A stretch of DNA of 9,677 nt from Planctomycetaceae bacterium (lineage in GTDB: Bacteria; Planctomycetota; Planctomycetia; Pirellulales; Thermoguttaceae): positions 1-9,677 of the forward strand of contig JAIRPZ010000229.1 in NCBI GenBank assembly GCA_031256755.1, read 5' to 3'. The notes beneath the pieces were generated by a model. It ran no database searches. It saw nothing but the letters and a program-made list of their open reading frames with translations, and was not told the DNA's origin. Position numbers and translations under genes: made by a program. Below are positions 7,901-9,677 of this stretch, piece by piece. Position 1 is the stretch's first letter. Each line of letters opens with the position of its first letter.

Positions 7901-8805
7901 AACGGTTCCTCTTCATAAAAAACGAGGCGGTCAATATCGAGCGGTATCTGCATGGCGATAAGCGGAGCGAGTGCTTTCAATGCTGCTTTATCTGCATTTG
8001 TCCGCGACAGAGTGAACATAATGGAATAGGCGGCGGCGAAAATCCGGTCGCGGGAATCAAGATGCGGAATATCGCTTGCCGGCGTTGCCGGTGCATTGTA
8101 AATGCTTTCGCGGGACAAGTCCGTGTCGGTCAATTTGCGGGCGTGTTTCGGAAAGACCTCAAGCAAAGCGTCTGCAATGTTCGCTGCTGTTTCGGGATGA
8201 TTTTCGGCATAATCGCCGAGGGCATCGGCGGCATATCTTGTCCATTTCGGTTTATTCAAAAAGTCAAACAGCACCGGCAGTGCTTCGGGATATTGGCTTC
8301 GTCCCAAAAGCCGCAGTATTGTTTGAATGCGGAATTTCTCATCATCAGCCGGTTCGCCTTTCTCCGGCAGCGTTGTTAGTTGCTGCATCACTTCTTTCCG
8401 TTTTTTTTCTTCGGAGATTTTTATTTTATCGGAGACTGCTGCTATTTTTCCGATATTTTCAACGGCGATTTCGGCGGAGCGGCGGACGGTCCAATCGGTA
8501 TCTTTGGTTAATTTTTGTAAAGCGGCGATGCTGTCCGGCGACCCGCACCAAGCGAGAGATAATGCGGCGGCACGGCGGACGGCGGGTTCGGTATCCTGCA
8601 ACGCTGCGGCAAGATTTTTTTCGGCGGTGTAAGCGCGCATATATCCGAGGGCTTCGGCAGCCCGTTGTCTTTCGGCGGCGTTGGACGATTTTAATGCAGC
8701 GGTTTTGAGGCGGACTTCGGCGGTAAACGGATTTTCCTGTTTCGCCGCCGCAAAAGCGGCACACAGCAGGCAAACGGACAGAACAGCGGTGCGGAAGATA
8801 TTCAT
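4954..8805 (-). CDS. exported HEAT-repeat / NPCBM / beta-propeller protein with HzsA-like monoheme C-terminus
   Basis: The 1283-residue protein is predicted to be exported. Residues 1-22 are a signal peptide (basic start, hydrophobic LSVCLLCAAFAA, cleavage near AFA-A). HEAT-type helical repeats follow at about 28-120 and 155-220 and return at 500-545 and 605-690. Between them, about 355-490, is an NPCBM-like galactose-binding domain (GTKHFARGLHTHAYSVIQY at 438-456). Residues about 755-1080 are TolB/PD40-type beta-propeller blades (YHLFRINADGSGLKQITSG, NGRIVFSSTRLG, NGKIIFTRLE). The C-terminal part, about 1100-1283, resembles the hydrazine synthase alpha-subunit domain of Planctomycetes and ends in one c-type heme motif, CTGCH (Cys1217, Cys1220, His1221), then AKVWYKGSLSDEREQR. 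No second CxxCH is seen, whereas anammox HzsA binds two hemes, so hydrazine synthesis is not implied. The ATG at 8805 is chosen because it directly precedes the signal peptide and lies downstream of a good -10 box. No Shine-Dalgarno is visible. Biochemical role unknown; a periplasmic or surface redox/binding function is plausible. Confidence 0.88.
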   Translation of the reverse strand: MNIFRTAVLSVCLLCAAFAAAKQENPFTAEVRLKTAALKSSNAAERQRAAEALGYMRAYTAEKNLAAALQDTEPAVRRAAALSLAWCGSPDSIAALQKLTKDTDWTVRRSAEIAVENIGKIAAVSDKIKISEEKKRKEVMQQLTTLPEKGEPADDEKFRIQTILRLLGRSQYPEALPVLFDFLNKPKWTRYAADALGDYAENHPETAANIADALLEVFPKHARKLTDTDLSRESIYNAPATPASDIPHLDSRDRIFAAAYSIMFTLSRTNADKAALKALAPLIAMQIPLDIDRLVFYEEEPFQKIIRYLLTEADVKEELLKRAFGVLTSPPQTDGTERAKSPPDKVKLPPEAVCTEILRGGDEPVESACNVAGWKDLFLIVDAAGDNSMDRVNWADAKLQTADGKTVYLDTLKPVFHEQEYDTLRINKSPAFPDLRIGTKHFARGLHTHAYSVIQYKLDGKYVRFTAQTGVCASRNKGQGAVRFIVSPSALEMPPTWPRNEAFHANLIAALCRDEEYIPSLIKLLEHPNHWVRINAAKTLMFIGMTERETGRGNSQQIIATITAALRERLEHSKPEADYGEFAPPPYPSEKTKQGQGEYNDPTPRDREALIAALGKLQDEKSVPLLLNILNSDRNALGIRYRCVPALGEILSASAGERMPKNIIDALQHTEQNNPFHSIRLAAREELWKFHIEPLERKEPTIYSVTNSPEESAAEHNAENGDAGKSARKFVFIKGSILPPNHPFQMDSWRQCYMTTDSGPVYRPGDNLYILEIKNAAGIRSGVFDSTTETKVKPLTNFKDGYVAECEVSYDGRTVWFTRREKDSPWYHLFRINADGSGLKQITSGPFHDVSPAELPNGRIVFSSTRLGTRDEYHGYPCTGLCTMNSDGTDIQNIGFNFGRDSEPAVAANGKIIFTRLELFYSRMKTEFNLLSVNPDGTRAETLYGPERRAFWKDIHGGYGNWFAGGDMSATGGRHRVLRLTQPQPFPDGSVLLTTPAGPVLTKGRTGETLLRQPFLRKGGNDEWVIATPFPLDEKTLLVAAGKKNREMVKAEFPKDGVALGIYGMDTSTGALTQWYHDPQASCFEARPLSARERPPVLPEDPASRSAQYTGMVYCQSVFNTQDERVKKYGKLLRVVEGLPQVTRHATQTIPNERAWKNHGGTFGRDLGIIPLAADGSFAAEVPADRFIALQVLDADRNVVGNQLIWMNVRPGERKGCTGCHEDPNMAAAAAGTAGALKLSVPAVLPLGETFRFHAKVWYKGSLSDEREQRQRTVQSANWLARP

Positions 8806-8848
8806 CGTTTTATCGTGTTGTTGAGAAAGTGCCAAAATATCAGCGGAT

Positions 8849-8854
8849 ATTATA
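8849..8854 (-). promoter_or_regulatory. -10 box upstream of the large exported-protein gene
   Basis: A perfect TATAAT on the minus strand (context TGTGTATAATATCC) lies 43 bases before the ATG at 8805, giving a predicted leader of about 36-38 nt. No convincing TTGACA-like -35 box lies 16-18 bases upstream; the sequence there is GC-rich. The box would sit inside the coding region if translation began at the in-frame upstream ATG at 8901, which supports the 8805 start. Confidence 0.5.
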
Positions 8855-8901
8855 CACAGCCGGTAAGGCATTTGGGCGAGCATCAATAGACAAAAAATCA
8901 A

Positions 8902-9378
8902 ACCGCCGCCTCGATAAGCGGCTGCTGTTTGAACGGGTCAAAATTCAACCGGATGGAGTATACAGAAACCGTGGTAGCGGACAAAAGGGAGCGATTTATT
9001 CCAATGTTGCACCGTTCTCCCGTGCCAATATATGCAGCACACTGTAAGCAGGAACGCTGTTATCAGGTGCAATGGTGTAAATACTATGCCGCAAGCCCTT
9101 AATCGATAAACCGTTGTTCAACTGACGAAGAAGAAGGAGCGCACTGTGCGGGAAGTGAGAGAACAATTGAGAGCAAAACCGCAAAACGCTTGCCAAATGT
9201 AATACTCCGCAACGGACTGGCACCGGGGAATAATTGATAAACAAAAAAAGAAGGAGTAAAAGAAAATTACTTATTCAAAATAATATCAATTCTCCGTTTT
9301 CCTTTATCAATAAGAATATACCTGTCCGGGACATCGGCGGGCGGATGCCCGCCGTTTCCTGTCCGCCGGAAATCACGC
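8902..9378. other. intergenic region without a supported gene
   Basis: The stretch lies between the promoter side of the large exported-protein gene and the 3' end of the gene at the right edge. Open frames occur at 8829-9047 (+) and 8996-9244 (-, TTG start), overlapping each other in opposite directions. Neither has a ribosome-binding site or a family motif I recognise. A GAAGAAGAAGG run (9127-9137) and a short CGCAC/GTGCG palindrome (from 9140) are visible. AAGGAG at 9251-9256 is not followed by a usable start codon. The hairpin at 9335-9354 is listed separately. It may be old, degraded coding DNA or a long upstream region. Confidence 0.35.
9335..9354 (-). terminator. GC-rich hairpin after the right-edge gene
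   Basis: CGGCGGGC (9335-9342) and GCCCGCCG (9347-9354) form a perfect 8-bp stem with a GGAT tetraloop. TCCGG (9325-9329) and CCGGA (9366-9370) can add an outer stem. The hairpin begins 24 bases after the stop codon of the gene at 9379-9677. On the minus strand no run of Ts follows, so it is an incomplete intrinsic terminator and could instead stabilise the mRNA 3' end. Confidence 0.45.
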
Positions 9379-9677
9379 TTAAATGATTTTATCCAAACCG
9401 GCAGCACTATACGTATCCGGTGTAACATCATCGCCTCCCGATGCCGTGTCGTCACCGCCTTGCGTTTGCGCTGCTTCCGTCACCTTACCAACCGGTGCGC
9501 TCACAACCGTGCCTCTTGTCGCCCGGATCCACTGATCTTTCTGGGCGGCAGCGAGCGTCAATTCACTTTTGTCCGTGCCGGTACCGCCGGGCGAAATGAG
9601 TTTCCATTCCGAATCCGGTGCCGTTTCGGAAGCGGCTGATGCCCAGACAAAATCGCCGCTTGCGGTTGTGTCAGAAT
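9379..9677 (-). CDS. C-terminal end of a probable secreted/surface protein (partial)
   Basis: The frame is open from the right edge of the window for 98 codons to TAA at 9379-9381, so this is the 3' end of a longer gene. The visible part is rich in Gly, Ser, Thr, Ala and Asp, with one denser block around SEWKLISPGG and DQWIRATRGTVVSAPVG, which looks like the end of a beta-sandwich repeat. An acidic linker GGDDTASGGDDVTPD then leads to a short tail, YSAAGLDKII. No Cys, sortase motif or membrane anchor is present. Such composition is typical of large exported repeat proteins. I do not recognise the family. Internal TTG and ATG codons (for example TTG at 9561) are not needed as starts because the frame stays open to the edge. 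Confidence 0.65.
   Translation of the reverse strand, partial: SDTTASGDFVWASAASETAPDSEWKLISPGGTGTDKSELTLAAAQKDQWIRATRGTVVSAPVGKVTEAAQTQGGDDTASGGDDVTPDTYSAAGLDKII

Noticed and set aside
4954..8805. Hydrazine synthase, i.e. an anammox gene
   Set aside because: Only one CxxCH is present, HEAT and NPCBM domains are added, and no HzsB/HzsC-like genes lie nearby. HzsA-like domains are widespread in non-anammox PVC bacteria.
8806..8901. Upstream extension of the large exported protein to the ATG at 8901
   Set aside because: It would place 32 residues before a clear signal peptide and put the TATAAT box inside the coding region. The ATG at 8805 explains both.

Overview
The window fits a bacterium of the PVC superphylum, most likely a Planctomycetota member, at roughly 50% GC with a strong taste for CCG/CGG triplets. 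This rests on gene content only. AroD and AroE are fused in one protein, an arrangement known from Planctomycetes and Chlamydiae. A large secreted HEAT / NPCBM / beta-propeller / hydrazine-synthase-alpha-like protein is of a type commonly met in Planctomycetes and Lentisphaerae. Clear Shine-Dalgarno sequences are missing in front of the four complete genes. No phylogenetic marker such as rRNA or a ribosomal protein is present, so the assignment stays an inference.

Layout. (1) Bases 1-259 hold the decayed 3' part of an IS1-family transposase (+ strand), with an internal deletion and a later frameshift. A possible element end follows at 267-283. (2) Bases 284-529 have no gene, apart from an inverted repeat that may end the dgt transcript. 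(3) Bases 530-3216 (- strand) form a two-gene unit: the fused 3-dehydroquinate dehydratase/shikimate dehydrogenase gene (aroDE), then an HD-domain dGTP triphosphohydrolase gene (dgt) 23 bases downstream. aroDE has an extended -10 promoter so close to its ATG that the mRNA is probably leaderless. (4) A MalY/PatB-type PLP-dependent C-S lyase/aminotransferase gene (3363-4535, + strand) diverges from aroDE. (5) Bases 4536-4953 separate two convergent genes. They hold a 12-base inverted repeat about 300 bases apart and a minus-strand open frame that continues the frame of the next gene across stop codons. (6) Bases 4954-8805 (- strand) encode a 1283-residue exported monoheme multidomain protein, with a good -10 box upstream. 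(7) Bases 8902-9378 contain no gene I can defend; a hairpin lies just downstream of the last gene. (8) Bases 9379-9677 are the 3' end of a gene for a probably secreted, Gly/Ser/Thr/Asp-rich protein that runs off the window.

The genes do not form an obvious single pathway. aroDE and dgt are housekeeping (shikimate pathway, dNTP control) and the MalY-like enzyme belongs to sulfur amino-acid metabolism. The large protein and the partial one are envelope or exported proteins of unknown role. I see no CRISPR array, toxin-antitoxin pair, phage module, tRNA or rRNA. The items most worth a second look are the HzsA-like multidomain protein, the leaderless aroDE start, and the inverted-repeat segment with decayed-looking coding sequence at 4579-4953.
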